DNA of 64,000 nt from Gerris lacustris (GCA_951217055.1 OX578286.1:16703050-16767049); one strand, 5' to 3'; shown: positions 34,201 to 43,830, counted from the first letter of the stretch. Notes: a model not told the origin generated them from the letters alone. Translations and numbers: made by a program.

Positions 34201-36488
34201 ACTGGAGTAGTAACTGAGTGGGAATTAAACACACAGAAGTAGGGCAGATAATATTTAGCGGGTTTTGAAGTCAGTTGCATATGACCTAACTCGGCATATT
34301 CTTTAAGAAAGGAAAGGCAATTATCCTTTAAGCTAGGATTACGAGAAAACCGGCGCTCAAGGGATAGAAAGCGTTTAAGAGCGACTTCGCGGGACTGTGG
34401 AAAGACTAGATTAGTATCCTTGAACGGTAAACTGACTTTATAGCGCCCATCAGGGTTTCTACCATGTGTTGAAAGAAAGTGCTTTTCACATTTATCTTCA
34501 GCGGGGTCGGAAATTTTCACATTAGGAACCTCCTCGGATTCCCAAAAGCGGTTTAATGTTACGGAAACATCATCCAAAGCGGTGGTGCAGTATGAAACAG
34601 AATGGTTATAAACCTGTTTAGTATTTAGCGGACCCATTACAACATCGCCAAATACTGTGTTTAGAATTCCTTTTCCGAGGTTATTATTTGGTTTAGACGT
34701 GAGAATAGGAAGGAAAATATCGGCTCCAAGAAGAAAGTCGACTTCACCCGTATCACCAAAGGATGGATCTGCAAGGTTAAAGGCGGAATAATCTTGCACA
34801 AGCTGTCGTGGAAGAGAATGTTGAGGAGTTAATTCCACTATTTCCGGAATGACAACAGCTTCAGATTTTAGTAGTGGTTTCGATTGATGTCTTGGCTTCA
34901 GTATGCATGTAGTAATTCCACATCCAGAAACTACAGGAACTCCTCCTAGACCAGCAAAGGGGAGGTGAGTAGCTGAAACTGACAGTCCAAGACGTGTTGC
35001 ACACTTTTCTGTGATACAACTACGTGTTGACGCGGGATCTATCAATACTCGTACGGTATTGTACTTTCCATCTGCTCTCTGCATGTGTACTAAGGCAGTA
35101 CCAAGTAGGACTACACTGACAGTATGATGAGTTGACACAGAAGCTTGAGTATTTGTCATCGCGGGAGTTGTGGAGGGCGGTTTAGATCGATTAAAAGCTG
35201 TTTGTTTTGTTGTTCCTTGTGATTCCGAACGAAGTTTTGAGTCGGTATGTATCATCGTATGATGAAGTAAACCACATATCATACAACGCGAGTTAGAGCG
35301 GCAGCGTTCAAAGGGGTGCGATACAGACAAACAATTTTTGCAAGCCTTTAAACTTTGAACACGTTGTAATCTCTGTTCCGGGGTTAACTGTTGCATTTGA
35401 TTACATCTGTAGAGCGGATGGATTTCTGGAGAATGACATATCGGGCAGGAGGTGCGGTTCATACTTGAAGGTTGCGGTGGAAAAGATTTAATTTTTGATG
35501 TCGAGGAATCAACGGTAGGGTTAGTAAACATAACTCGTTTAGGACTCTTAAATTTTACTGGCTCATTACTTCTTGTCAGGGAAGAAGTTTCTGCGGAGGT
35601 TAGCTCAAGAATTTTGAGTTGGTTTTTAATAAACACAACAAGATCCGCATACCGAGGAAAATCTGTGTTAATTTTTTCCTTCTCGAATGATTTAATGGTT
35701 TGTGGATCCAGTCGCCGAAGAGCCAGATTAAGAATAATCAAGTCACTGAGATCGGGAATATTCAAGTTGTTCAGTCCAACTACAGCGTCGTTAAACTGAG
35801 TTAGAAACGACTGAAGACTTTTTACAGAAGGATAGGCAGGAGGTTTTTCTTGGGCAAACATTTCGTCAAAGAATTGAGAGGCGAGAAGCCGTTTATTGTC
35901 GAATTTTTCTTCGAGTGCATTCCACGCGGATATAAAATGCTCTGAAGAAAAGGGAAAGCTGTTAATAATTTTTAGTGCCTCGGAGTCTAAAGAAGTACGC
36001 AAATAGTGAAACTTTTGCGCATCTGACAAATTTTTGTTAGAAATAATGACTGCCTTAAATAAATCCCTAAATTCAGGCCAGTCCTTAATTTTGCCAGAAA
36101 ATGATTTTATTTGTATTCGAGGTAGTTGGGTTTGAACCTCGACTGGTTGTGCAGTTCTGGGGGTTGAAGGTGGTCTCATTTCTTCACGTATTTTTTCATG
36201 AGCAATAATAATTGCACCATATAAATCGTCAAAAGCTCCAAGGACGTCGAAATTTACATCTTCCTCGCGGTCGATTTCTATAGATAAATCATTTATCTCG
36301 TCAACTAGGCAATAAAATTGAGAGCGGGTTTCAGCAATTGTTTGGTAGCGGATAATGAAGTTAGAACGTGCTGTTTCACTAGTTTGTAATGCAGGGATTA
36401 AATCGTAGAGGTGCTGGGCACGCTGAAAAAACGTATTCCTTTTTTTCTCTAACTTCCTAAGAGTTGATGTCTTAGCGTCGTTGGACAT
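31257..36488 (-). CDS. BEL/Pao gag-pol polyprotein, intact, 1743 aa
   Basis: A single uninterrupted frame from ATG at 36488 to a stop at 31257. By residue: a coiled-coil-like N-terminus (1-100); a gag region of DUF1759 type (about 120-270, with FSGKIKDWPEFRDLF); two cysteine/histidine zinc-binding clusters (348-362, and 383-414 with CKNC and CMIC); an aspartic protease of DUF1758 type (about 455-600, Asp484 in VLIDPASTRS). Then reverse transcriptase (about 730-960, Asp809 in CCDIVKMF and Asp887-Asp888 in FMDDI); RNase H (about 1055-1190, Asp1062, Glu1106, Asp1137, Asp1183); integrase zinc finger (His1373, His1378, Cys1408, Cys1411); integrase core (Asp1443, Asp1509, Glu1563); and a C-terminal DUF5641 domain (about 1640-1740). 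All catalytic residues I looked for are present. The protease motif is D-P-A rather than D-S/T-G. The start was chosen because it is the first ATG and precedes the gag domain. Confidence 0.97.
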   Translation of the reverse strand: MSNDAKTSTLRKLEKKRNTFFQRAQHLYDLIPALQTSETARSNFIIRYQTIAETRSQFYCLVDEINDLSIEIDREEDVNFDVLGAFDDLYGAIIIAHEKIREEMRPPSTPRTAQPVEVQTQLPRIQIKSFSGKIKDWPEFRDLFKAVIISNKNLSDAQKFHYLRTSLDSEALKIINSFPFSSEHFISAWNALEEKFDNKRLLASQFFDEMFAQEKPPAYPSVKSLQSFLTQFNDAVVGLNNLNIPDLSDLIILNLALRRLDPQTIKSFEKEKINTDFPRYADLVVFIKNQLKILELTSAETSSLTRSNEPVKFKSPKRVMFTNPTVDSSTSKIKSFPPQPSSMNRTSCPICHSPEIHPLYRCNQMQQLTPEQRLQRVQSLKACKNCLSVSHPFERCRSNSRCMICGLLHHTMIHTDSKLRSESQGTTKQTAFNRSKPPSTTPAMTNTQASVSTHHTVSVVLLGTALVHMQRADGKYNTVRVLIDPASTRSCITEKCATRLGLSVSATHLPFAGLGGVPVVSGCGITTCILKPRHQSKPLLKSEAVVIPEIVELTPQHSLPRQLVQDYSAFNLADPSFGDTGEVDFLLGADIFLPILTSKPNNNLGKGILNTVFGDVVMGPLNTKQVYNHSVSYCTTALDDVSVTLNRFWESEEVPNVKISDPAEDKCEKHFLSTHGRNPDGRYKVSLPFKDTNLVFPQSREVALKRFLSLERRFSRNPSLKDNCLSFLKEYAELGHMQLTSKPAKYYLPYFCVFNSHSVTTPVRVVFDGSAKLSDRSINETLYPGPKLQKEVPDVILRFRLHAYVFCCDIVKMFRQILMNEEDRDFLHILFRENPDEPLQEYQLNTVTYGLVPSPYQAQRVLIQLVRDEGTKFPLASRVILEDTFMDDIITGAESLDTLFQTSQQLIELLTAGGFKLSKWISNSNDFLSLVRSSISSPLMIKESPDHSVKVLGIRWVPTNDIFAYQISPPAPSKNYTKRNILSIIAGIYDPLGFIAPLTFSYKCFLQKLWKSDLGWDDPLPETLISEWSSLSQNLSLLANISIPRCVLPTNHHYSQVLGFSDASELGYGCVLYLRACDKFGQPKISLLMAKSKVAPLKPSTIPRLELAGALLLSRTLTALQPILSKINVESTHLFTDSTIVLSWLNKPPHTLKMFVANRVSAILENTTLNQWRHISTDKNPADVVSRGLNPLSLSSSLDWFQGLPWLALEPSYWPQPVWSPIPADCLPEVKGPDTVLISKVTEVPDIEWMTRISSLYKIQRVQAYMSRFISRCLPKRNCLRNSGPLTVNELRESLFNCVRQVQNVYFCEEIKLINQNKLKSSRLLPLSPFIDSSGLIRVGGRLTNANISYSSKHPLLLPKHCTFTHALIDDYHRTYMHAGPRSLRSLIQRTFWILSAHSVIRQRIRLCVVCAKFVGATPSPIMADLPPSRVIPSRPFLHCGVDLAGPYQIKESLKRKPGVFKAYFALFICMATKAVHLEALTSLSTEAFLATLNRFVARRGLPSDIYCDQGSNFRGAARELREITLFLRANETKDLLVSELSRKEVQIHFTCPKAPFMGGVWESNIKNVKFHLRRVVGNYSLTLEEFITVLARVEAILNSRPLCDISATPNKVEALTPGHFLTGSPLLAAPEPNLTETPLNRLSRWQMVSHITQHFWQRWSNEYLLTLQQRAKWATSTSEVLKPGQLVWIKEDGASPLVYPLGIIEEVFPNPIDGIVRIVSVRTTNGLLKRPVRKLAPLFLSN

Positions 36489-37330
36489 GGTGAGAATAGA
36501 AAAAAATATATCTCTAGGAAAATATTTGTGAGTAGAAAAATAAAAATATAAAAAAAATAGACAAAATGATATGAATGCTTGATTAAATTAATAGGGAATT
36601 AATTTGAAGAATATTAGTGCTTGTCCGGTGAAAATCGGATAACTAGAACAGAAGTTAGCGAAAGTGAGGGGGTTTCAGCATGCCGCGCGTGCTGAAGGAG
36701 GGTGGCAGTGGCGAGCGGCTCGGCTGATGAACGAAGCGGCAGCCTAGGGGGGGGGGGCCCCTGAGTAAACGGCGAGGTGCGCCCTTGAGTAGGCGAGACG
36801 ACGGAACGGTCCCGGTTCCCTCTCAGCACCTACCCGAGCTCAAAACTATAAACCTACTAAGGCTAATATCTAATTTAGAAACTAGCAAAACAATATATTC
36901 CTGTTATAAAACAAACGAAAAATAACTACTGTAGTTTATTCTAAACTATACTTTTGAAGCGAAACAAAATAATAACTTGCAATAATTAAAACTGAAATTA
37001 TAATTCTGATAAAGTAACTTTCGTCTACTCTACGAAGATTAAAATAAAGAAAAGATATTCCGTAATGACCACTTTCCACGTAAATAATGTGGTCTTTTAA
37101 CACAAATAACATAATTATTGAAATGTTTATTATTATTATAGTAAACACATATGCGTATAATACATTTCGCATAGGTAAAATATAATTTGACATTTATAAT
37201 TATAAACTAATACTCCACTAAAACACTTGCTAGGGATAAAAAATTAATAATAAATCTCCTAAAAAAACAAAATAAGGAAATAAACATAAAAATAAATGAT
37301 ATAATTCGGACCATTAAGGACCACGCGCTC
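36489..37330 (-). other. 5' leader of the BEL/Pao element, about 0.84 kb, with a GC-rich patch
   Basis: The stretch between the 5' LTR and the gag-pol ATG is AT-rich except for 36610-36840, which is GC-rich and holds a 9-10 base G run followed by CCCC (about 36748-36760). Upstream minus frames at 36829-36614 (71 aa) and 37193-36936 (85 aa) could act as upstream open reading frames, but nothing suggests function. A long structured leader could hold the packaging signal; this is inference. Confidence 0.6.
37306..37323 (-). promoter_or_regulatory. Probable tRNA primer-binding site of the BEL/Pao element
   Basis: On the element's sense strand the sequence reads TGGTCCTTAATGGTCC, starting 7 bases after the LTR end. 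TGG is what pairs with the CCA end of a tRNA. The spacing is larger than the 0-3 bases usual in many LTR elements. The tRNA is not identified. Confidence 0.5.
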
Positions 37331-37696
37331 TGGTGGAAAATCCTCTAATAATAAGAGAATGGTAACCAACCATTGGCGGCGGGTGGTAGAGAATAAATAA
37401 TATTCTCAGTGGACTGTAGGTGGCGGCGGATAACGGCGTAAGCTATGACAGAGGCTAAAAATATTAGAAAGAAATAATAGTATACTATAGGATGATACCT
37501 GTTGATGGCGGACTATTGAAAGCGGTGTGCGGAGTTGTTTAATAAGAGCGGGTGCGGGAGCGGTGTCGGCAAATCTCGTGCTATACTCGAGACTCGCCCG
37601 GACTCGACTGCATCTTCGCGTTGCCCTTCCACGCTTCTTTGTTTGTTTACGATATTATCTCTCTGATACCTTTAAACCCCCATAAACTCTTAACCA
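37331..37696 (-). repeat. 5' LTR of the BEL/Pao element (366 bp)
   Basis: Same sequence as 30623-30988; it should hold the promoter for the genomic RNA (U3) on the minus strand. CCGAT follows at 37697-37701. Confidence 0.95.
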
Positions 37697-37701
37697 CCGA
37701 T

Positions 37702-39660
37702 AGATAACAAAATTCGATGCGTGAGAAAGGGTCTTACATCCTATTCAGTGATAACCATATCCTCTATCTTAGACTGATAGAGTCTTGCGTTTTCGTGTAA
37801 CTAAAGTTGTCTTCAGTTCTTGCCTGATTAGTTTATAGTTGAAATAATCTGTCAATTAGTGTGGCACATAGCTTCCTCGCGCATAATTATTAAATGAATA
37901 GAATGAAATGAGTATAAAATAATGTGATTCCAATGAGAATTGAAAGTTTAACCGTTTGGACCAGTTTCGATTCCCAGTGACCCCACATTTATTTTTATTC
38001 AATAATAAAAGTTTACAGAAGGTTTAAATTAATAATGGGGCCGGCCAACTATGGGCAAATTATGACGTACCATCCAAATTTTATTTAATCAGGCGAGAAA
38101 TTTTTCAGATATGGTGGTTCGCAAAACATTTTTAACGTCAGATCGACAGTTAGACAATAGACAAAAATGTTCCCTGATGTCTGAAATAGATTCTGCTTCA
38201 GGAATTTTTGAATTCGGAGGCAACAAAAATTTCACTCTTCAGAAAGACTGTAGGGCTTCCCTTGCCTTCGGTAAGTTTGGAAGCAAACTAGACCTGTTTA
38301 GACGTTCAGCCCATCCTTTTATTTTAAAGTTGCACGTATAAGTTGGTCACGACTATTGCTGGTCAATTGAAGTGGTCAAACCGATCTGCATTATACATTC
38401 GCTTATGTGATTTCTTGATTAGTTGGGTCTTTTCCAAGGAAGTTGTAAATGGTAAAGTGTTGTTAGGGGGTAGAATTATATTTATATTTATATATAACTG
38501 AATGTCTGGAATTTTTAACTAATTGTGCAATTAACAGTACCTGATTACCTGATTTCAGGTGTATAAACGTGAATCAATAAGATTCAATGATACGGATACG
38601 AAGGACCTTTATTAGTACCTTTAGCATTAAGAACCTTTATATAAAACTATAACCATGACAATGTAATCACCTAGTCTATCAGCTTGAGAATGATCCAAGG
38701 AGGGATCGAAATATCGCAAAAATGAGGCGTTTACATTTCCTTAAAAGGCCCAATTAATCAAGAAATTATATCAAAAAGGAACCACCTACTTATATATCAA
38801 ATTAATTTTCTCTTTGGCTTTTATTTTCTAGGGATAAGCTAATTATTTTTGCTTTTGCCTTTTATTTATTAGGGATAAGATATGATATCAGTGAAAACCT
38901 ATTTTCAGCTTTGTCAGCAAATGTGAAAACATTACTGTTAAAATTATACAATACCCTTTTTCCTTTAAAAAAAAGTTAGATTGAGTGGTTTTGACCTGAG
39001 ATTTTCGGAAGTTCTGTTGGTAGTTATGGCCGCTTGGAGCGCTATCGGAATTTCAATAGAATGTTGATTTTTCTGCAGTGCCCAATGCTACAGTAGATAC
39101 TAGCTCAACTGGTGGATTTCTGGAGAATTATATAAGCACCACCCTTCTATAATACTCTTCTGCTGATTTAGCCTTGGCCTTCATTGAAACAAGCTTCTAA
39201 CGGGGTCTCTTTGAACCCGCCGCTTCATTACTGAACAATCTGCCAACTTTTGCTCAAATACTTCCTACCTTTGTTAAGAAATATGTCGTAATGTGGCATC
39301 GTTTATACATTTATTTTGCTTTCTTCTTTTAAAAATATTGTTGGATTTGTTAGGTTTGCTTTTGCTGCTTCTTATTATATTAGCCTTTCTTCTAAATTCT
39401 GTGATCTGATCGTAAATTCAAGCTGTAGCTAAGTTCATTTTTTATAGGTTGCATCGCCTTTGTCAAAGACTCTTGCAATCTTTTCAATCTGTTAAACTTC
39501 TGCCACATCCTCCATTACATCTGATCTCATTCATTGTTGAAAGGATATAATCATGAAAGGATATAATTGAAAAGTAAACAATTGTTCTGGTATGGTAGGC
39601 TTATCACTTTAAAACATACTTTGAGTCCATTATTTATTTTTAATAAATAAAATATATTGT
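37702..39660. other. No gene supported; dispersed-repeat fragment near 38040-38210
   Basis: Words at 38043-38100 ('gccaactatgggcaaattat', 'ccaaattttatttaatc') and 38150-38190 ('aaaatgttccctgatgtct') have diverged partners at 52320-52450, so a ~170-bp old repeat is present. At about 37962 'ccagtttcgattccca' resembles a tRNA B box. The frame at 38111-38341 (76 aa) runs over the repeat and is not recognised. Confidence 0.4.
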
Positions 39661-40641
39661 CGCGTCTCTAATTTATTTTGTTTAATTATTTATTCATTTC
39701 TTTTATTTATTATGTTAATGGAAATTTTGTATTTTATAATTACCAGTTGTAACAAATTTTTTTACTAGAAATAAACTGATAATCAGTCTTAATCCTAGTC
39801 CACACCAGTAGACACATTGCGCAACATTTCTATAGACGGTCTATAGACACGTTACTCAACATGTCTATAGACGTCTTATGAGACCGTCTATTATCTCGGT
39901 CTAGCGAGATAATACCACACCTAATTTTGTTTTTTGGTCAAGTTATTCTCGCTTCAGGCTAAAGATCCGAGATCTAGTTGGTTATTTTATGCAATTTTCC
40001 TAATCTGAACTTTATAATCTGAAATTTTATAAATTAGAATTTTATTTTAATAAAAAGTACTTCAAACTAATATTGATTTATTAATCATCGCCATCATAAT
40101 GATAAATAAATTAATAACTGCTATAGGACCACGTTGATGCATTTCTTTTATAAATCTGGTCGTATAGTTTGTATGAACTAATAATTATTCAATTCAATTC
40201 AATAGACCATTAATTATGATCTATTCATTATAACTTTAACTCAAAAAATGTTTCTAGCAGGAGAGAGACTCAAGTCTCGTCTCAAAGAGCATCCACACGC
40301 ATGTCTACCGTTGCACCGTGTCTACCATTTCGAATGGAAAACCATAGACATGCGATTTTTGGTCTAGCAACGAGACCGTAGACGCCGATTGTCTAGCCCA
40401 TGTCTACCCGATGTCTATAGACAAATCGCTAGACACCGTCTCTGACACCAAAATCGCGCAACATGTCTACTAGTGTGGACTAGGCTTTAGTAATCGATTT
40501 GTAATTTATATCAAGTTTCTCTCGCGCTACCAAGCTAGAGCTCAACGGTAGCGACAGTAAAGAATTTGTTATAACTGTGGTAATTATAAAATACAAAATT
40601 GAAGTTAACATAATAAATAAACTAAATAAATTAGAGACGCG
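39661..40641. mobile_element. Inverted-repeat element interrupted by a second inverted-repeat element
   Basis: The outer ends 'cgcgtctctaatttatttt' (39661) and its complement (to 40641) match over roughly 100 bp per arm, including 'attttgtattttataattac'. Without the inner element (39794-40484) the remainder is only about 290 bp, a typical MITE length. No coding sequence. Confidence 0.65.
39794..40484. mobile_element. MITE-like element, 691 bp, nested in the previous one
   Basis: The ends 'cctagtccacaccagtagac' and 'gtctactagtgtggactagg' are inverted with one mismatch in the outer 20 bases and further similarity inward ('gcgcaaca'). The subterminal regions repeat 'gtctatagac'-like words many times, a common feature of transposase-binding subterminal repeats. 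Non-coding. Confidence 0.7.
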
Positions 40642-40694
40642 ATGTGGCTCCCTAATCCTTGGGTCATAGATTTATCTGATTTTGCGTTGGCTCC

Positions 40695-40895
40695 TCAACA
40701 GGAATAGAACCGTGATTGCTGGGTTGTGTGTTGTGTCAGAACCAAGTGATGAATTGGTCTTTCAAGAAAACATCTCCCTGGATACCTCACGACAACTTTC
40801 CGGATAATCCCGTCTGTGCTAGCAATTGTTCGTTGTTCGTTCCACTAACGCTAAGGGCTATTTGTTCCCTAGGAGCTTGATCATCCTTACATATG
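40695..40895 (-). pseudogene. Relic of a second BEL/Pao element: C-terminal DUF5641 region
   Basis: On the minus strand, after a frameshift, the sequence reads KDDQAPREQIALSVSGT and then STDGIIRKVVVRYPG followed by LERPIHHLVL and a stop at 40697-40695. This is the order seen at the end of BEL/Pao polyproteins: 'V/I-K-D/E-D', then 'DG-I-x-R-x-V-x-V-R', then 'RPxxxLxxL'. The intact element at 31257 has KEDGASPL, DGIVRIVSVRT and RPVRKLAPL in the same places. The two are clearly diverged. No LTR is identifiable next to it, so it is an old, mostly lost copy. Confidence 0.6.
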
Positions 40896-41189
40896 CCGCT
40901 ATCTCCGCAACCTAGACGTTTCTTTTACTTACCTCGAAATTACCCTATAGGTGGGACCAAACGATTACCGTGTAAGTCGGGGTTAATTTTTAAAAATGGT
41001 AGAATATTATAGGATATAGAGGATGAAATAATATTAGATAATACAACACATTATATTATTATGTACGGCAAAAACGTAAACCGAAGCTATTTTGACATAG
41101 AAGGCATCCTAAAGTTTAACACAGTCGTCTGAAGGGTCAAAGATTTTTCCTTTTCTCGCAAAATTTCTGTAGCACTCTCTTTAATATAT

Positions 41190-41480
41190 TTATTCCCTTT
41201 TTTTAGTTAGAGCTCTTCATAGAAGTCTTTGTTTTCCAAAATGTGTAACCTTTCTTTCAATTGAACTTAGACCATCTGTCAAGTTTGCAACCGTTATTTG
41301 ATCTTCCGATTGATTACTGCATGGGTCGAAAGAATCAGATTCATCCATGTTTTGCTCACGCATTTCTATGAGCTCATCAATTATTAGCCATCACCATCCA
41401 CTTCTTAATTTAATTGTCTGGCAAGATCGACATGTTCTTCAACCAAATGACCTATTTGATCAGGCTCTGGCGCAGATTCC
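41190..41480 (-). pseudogene. Possible pogo/Tigger-like transposase C-terminal remnant
   Basis: Minus-strand reading, with frameshifts, gives an acidic stretch: EEHVDLARQLN, then DELIEMREQNMDESDSFDP and SEDQITVANLTDGLSSIERK before a stop. An acidic tail with 'D-x-L-x-E-L-I/L-E-M' repeats after the DDE core is characteristic of Tigger/jerky-type transposases. No DDE core was found upstream, so this is a tentative assignment; it could also be an unrelated acidic coding relic. Confidence 0.3.
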
Positions 41481-41699
41481 TCCTGTTTAAACCGGTATCA
41501 GCTGGAAGGGGAAGATTTGACAATCGTGTAGCTCCAGATTTACTTAGGGAAAACGTGTGCATTGAAACTTAGATATCCGTCGTGGGGAATACTTTGAATG
41601 TATGGAAGTTAAGGTATTCGGACCGATTTACGCCCAGTTCCAGTCGTCTTTGCTCTTTAAGATCTAGAGGTCTCGACGCATGCAACTTCATCAATCGAT

Positions 41700-41760
41700 A
41701 TTGCTGAACATGTCTCACACCTGGGAATCGAACCCGGGTGATTCTAGGTGTTTAGATTGG
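41700..41760 (-). repeat. tRNA-like B-box sequence, SINE fragment
   Basis: On the minus strand 'acccgggttcgattcccagg' (within 41717-41740) is a perfect B-box/T-arm-like sequence with flanking pairing bases. The rest of a tRNA cloverleaf is not present, so this is a SINE or tRNA relic and not a tRNA gene. A similar weaker word lies at 45830-45848. Confidence 0.45.
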
Positions 41761-43199
41761 ACTGGTGTCGGATAAATACTTATTATTTATTCTAAACATT
41801 ATTGTTATTTTTGAAAGTTCTTTAACAAAATTATAATCTTTAAAATAATTAGTTTATTGTAATTATAATAATATTCAATTATTCAAAATAATAATTCTTT
41901 AATATATTTTATTATAATATTAGATAATATAATATTAAATTAATATATTATAATTTTAAATTGTTAGATAAAAACACTTATCTAAATGAACAACTAAGAT
42001 TTAATGAAACAGTTGTGTGGTTGGTGTTAATTGTATCGTTGTTACTGATGTATGTCAGGGCAGGTAGGTGAACGCTGTGATGAGACAACGATGTTGAGGG
42101 ATATTTAGTCTCGATAGGGTGAGGTTGGTATTGCTGATCAATACTCGGGGACCTTACAGTCCCAGAGCCGCCCCTTTTCGTTTCTAACCCAAGTGTCTTC
42201 CCACACGCACCAACTATTTTTTAATGATAGATGCCGCTTTTGCTGTTAAACCGCGACCACCTTGATATATTAATCACTTTTAATATCATTTCCAATTGAA
42301 ATTTATGATTTTTTTAATTTTTTATAACATTTCTGTACATTACACAGTTTATTTTGTAGCAAGTGAAGATATTCACAATAACGCCATCATCACAATATAC
42401 CTAATGTATTTTCAGTATACACATATAAATGGGCAGAGATTGTGATAGTTATATGATGAGAGTTATTGTACTATTGTATTTAGTATAATACTAGGCAGAT
42501 GATGGCTCTTTCGAAAATCAAGCAAACTGATGCATAAGCTGTTAGTATCTAGTGAAATTGATTACTTATTTTTTAAAAAAACCAATAGTTCACCACTTCA
42601 AAACGGCTCTGAAATTAATAAAATGATAGTTTTTGTTCCTTCTATCTAACCATTTTTTAGAAGGCAGCACAGCGCTAGTGTCTTTTTACTTATTAATGTC
42701 CTCATTATTTATTAATTTTGAAAGATATAGTTTAGCCATTATGTGTAATCCAAAATTATTGACAAATAGGTCTACTTGATCTCATTATCTCTTACTTATG
42801 TTCAGTTGGCCGTCATTGGCTTGTCGCTTTGTGCACTGTCTTCAAAAAAGGTAAGGGAAAAAAATGATAAAAAACAGTTTTGAAATCGTAATCTTCATTT
42901 ATTTGTATTTTGTTTAAGAAAAATTGTTTACTTCATCATTATCATTCAAGTGTGTAGGGATATGGTAGGCTGAACGTGATGCGGGCTCGCAGTGGATTGA
43001 GAATCTTTTTACATTCTTAGAATGCTGTTGGCAAGTCTACAGTGAAAAACTTAAGTTGCCTTAGTATATGCATGTTTTTTTTATCAAAGTAGCTCATTGA
43101 AGGTGGCTGATCAATTTGATGTCTGTCTTATGCTATATTAAGCAAAACAAAAGTTACGAGGTGGAGGAGAAAAAAATAATAATTAATATAAAAATGCCA
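41761..43199. other. No gene seen
   Basis: Very AT-rich to 42000, then a GC-richer piece at 42040-42260 ('ccttacagtcccagagccgc') of unknown nature, possibly an LTR or element end. No coding signal. Confidence 0.4.
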
Positions 43200-43370
43200 T
43201 TTTTCAAAACTGGTCTTATTTTCAAACTTTTTTTTTTTTTTTTTTGGTTTCTGTATTCTTTACCTTAGTTGTATCTATGTGCAAAATTTGGGGAAGATTG
43301 AATGACGGGAAGTGGTTCAAAATTGGGGTAATAGGTGTGCGATGAAACTTTAAAAGCGAATAAATTTGAC

Positions 43371-43406
<36 letters not shown>

Positions 43407-43830
43407 GTTTCTGTATTCTTCACCATAGTTGTTTCTATGTAAAAAATTTGGGGAAGATTAAATGACGGGAAGTGGTTCAAAATTGGGGTAATAGGTGTGC
43501 GATGAAACTTAAAAAGCGAATACATTTGACGCCATTTTGTTTATATTTTTGGTTTCTGTATTCTTCACCTTAGTTGTATCTATGTGCAAAATTTGGGGAA
43601 GATTAAATGACGGGAAGTGGTTCAAAATTAGGGTAATAGGTGTGCGATGAAACTTTAAAAGCGAATAAATTTGACGCCATTTTGTTTTTATTTTTGTTTT
43701 TTTTGGTTTCTGTATTCTTCACCTTAGTTGTATCTATGTGCAAAATTTGGGGAAGATTGAATCACGGGAAGTGGTTCAAAATTGGGGAAATCGAAATGTG
43801 CGATGAAACTTACAAAGCAAAGTAATATAA
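43200..43830. repeat. Tandem array: four units of about 145-160 bp
   Basis: Units begin with 'ggtttctgtattctt' at 43246, 43406, 43551 and 43705. Each contains 'ctatgtgcaaaatttgggga', 'gacgggaagtggttcaaaat' and 'gcgatgaaact', and ends in 'gacgccatttt' plus a variable T run (up to about 28 T at about 43378-43405). On the minus strand each unit would end in an A run, so the array may have grown from a SINE-like unit. The open frames across it (43265-43525, 43640-43825) are artefacts of the repetition. Confidence 0.9.

Larger units (their letters stand above)
30623..37696 (-). mobile_element. Complete BEL/Pao LTR retrotransposon, 7074 bp
   Basis: The parts in element order (minus strand) are: 5' LTR 37331-37696, probable primer-binding site about 37306-37323, a leader of about 0.84 kb, a single gag-pol frame 36488-31257, a 3' untranslated stretch 31256-30989, and 3' LTR 30623-30988. 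The LTRs are both 366 bp, start TG and end CA, and I found no difference between them on a base-by-base read. With the 5-bp duplication outside, this is an intact, recent insertion. BEL/Pao elements copy themselves through RNA and cytoplasmic particles and integrate by a DDE integrase. I see no env-like frame. Oddities: the primer site is offset from the LTR by 7 bases, and no purine-rich tract precedes the 3' LTR. Confidence 0.95.

Noticed and set aside
32920..35799. Plus-strand frames of 78-122 aa inside 31257-36488
   Set aside because: They are shadows of the conserved gag-pol frame on the other strand.
36614..37193. Additional proteins (for example env) in the Pao element
   Set aside because: The 71- and 85-aa frames lie in the 5' leader, have no signal peptide or fusion features, and match no known domain.
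41717..41740. A tRNA gene
   Set aside because: Only the T-arm/B-box is present; no acceptor, D or anticodon arm can be folded around it.
43265..43825. Frames of 61-86 aa with a poly-lysine tract
   Set aside because: They cross a tandem array, and the lysines come from the A run on the minus strand.
43200..43830. CRISPR-like array
   Set aside because: Units of about 150 bp are nearly identical throughout with no unique spacers; this is a plain tandem repeat in eukaryotic DNA.
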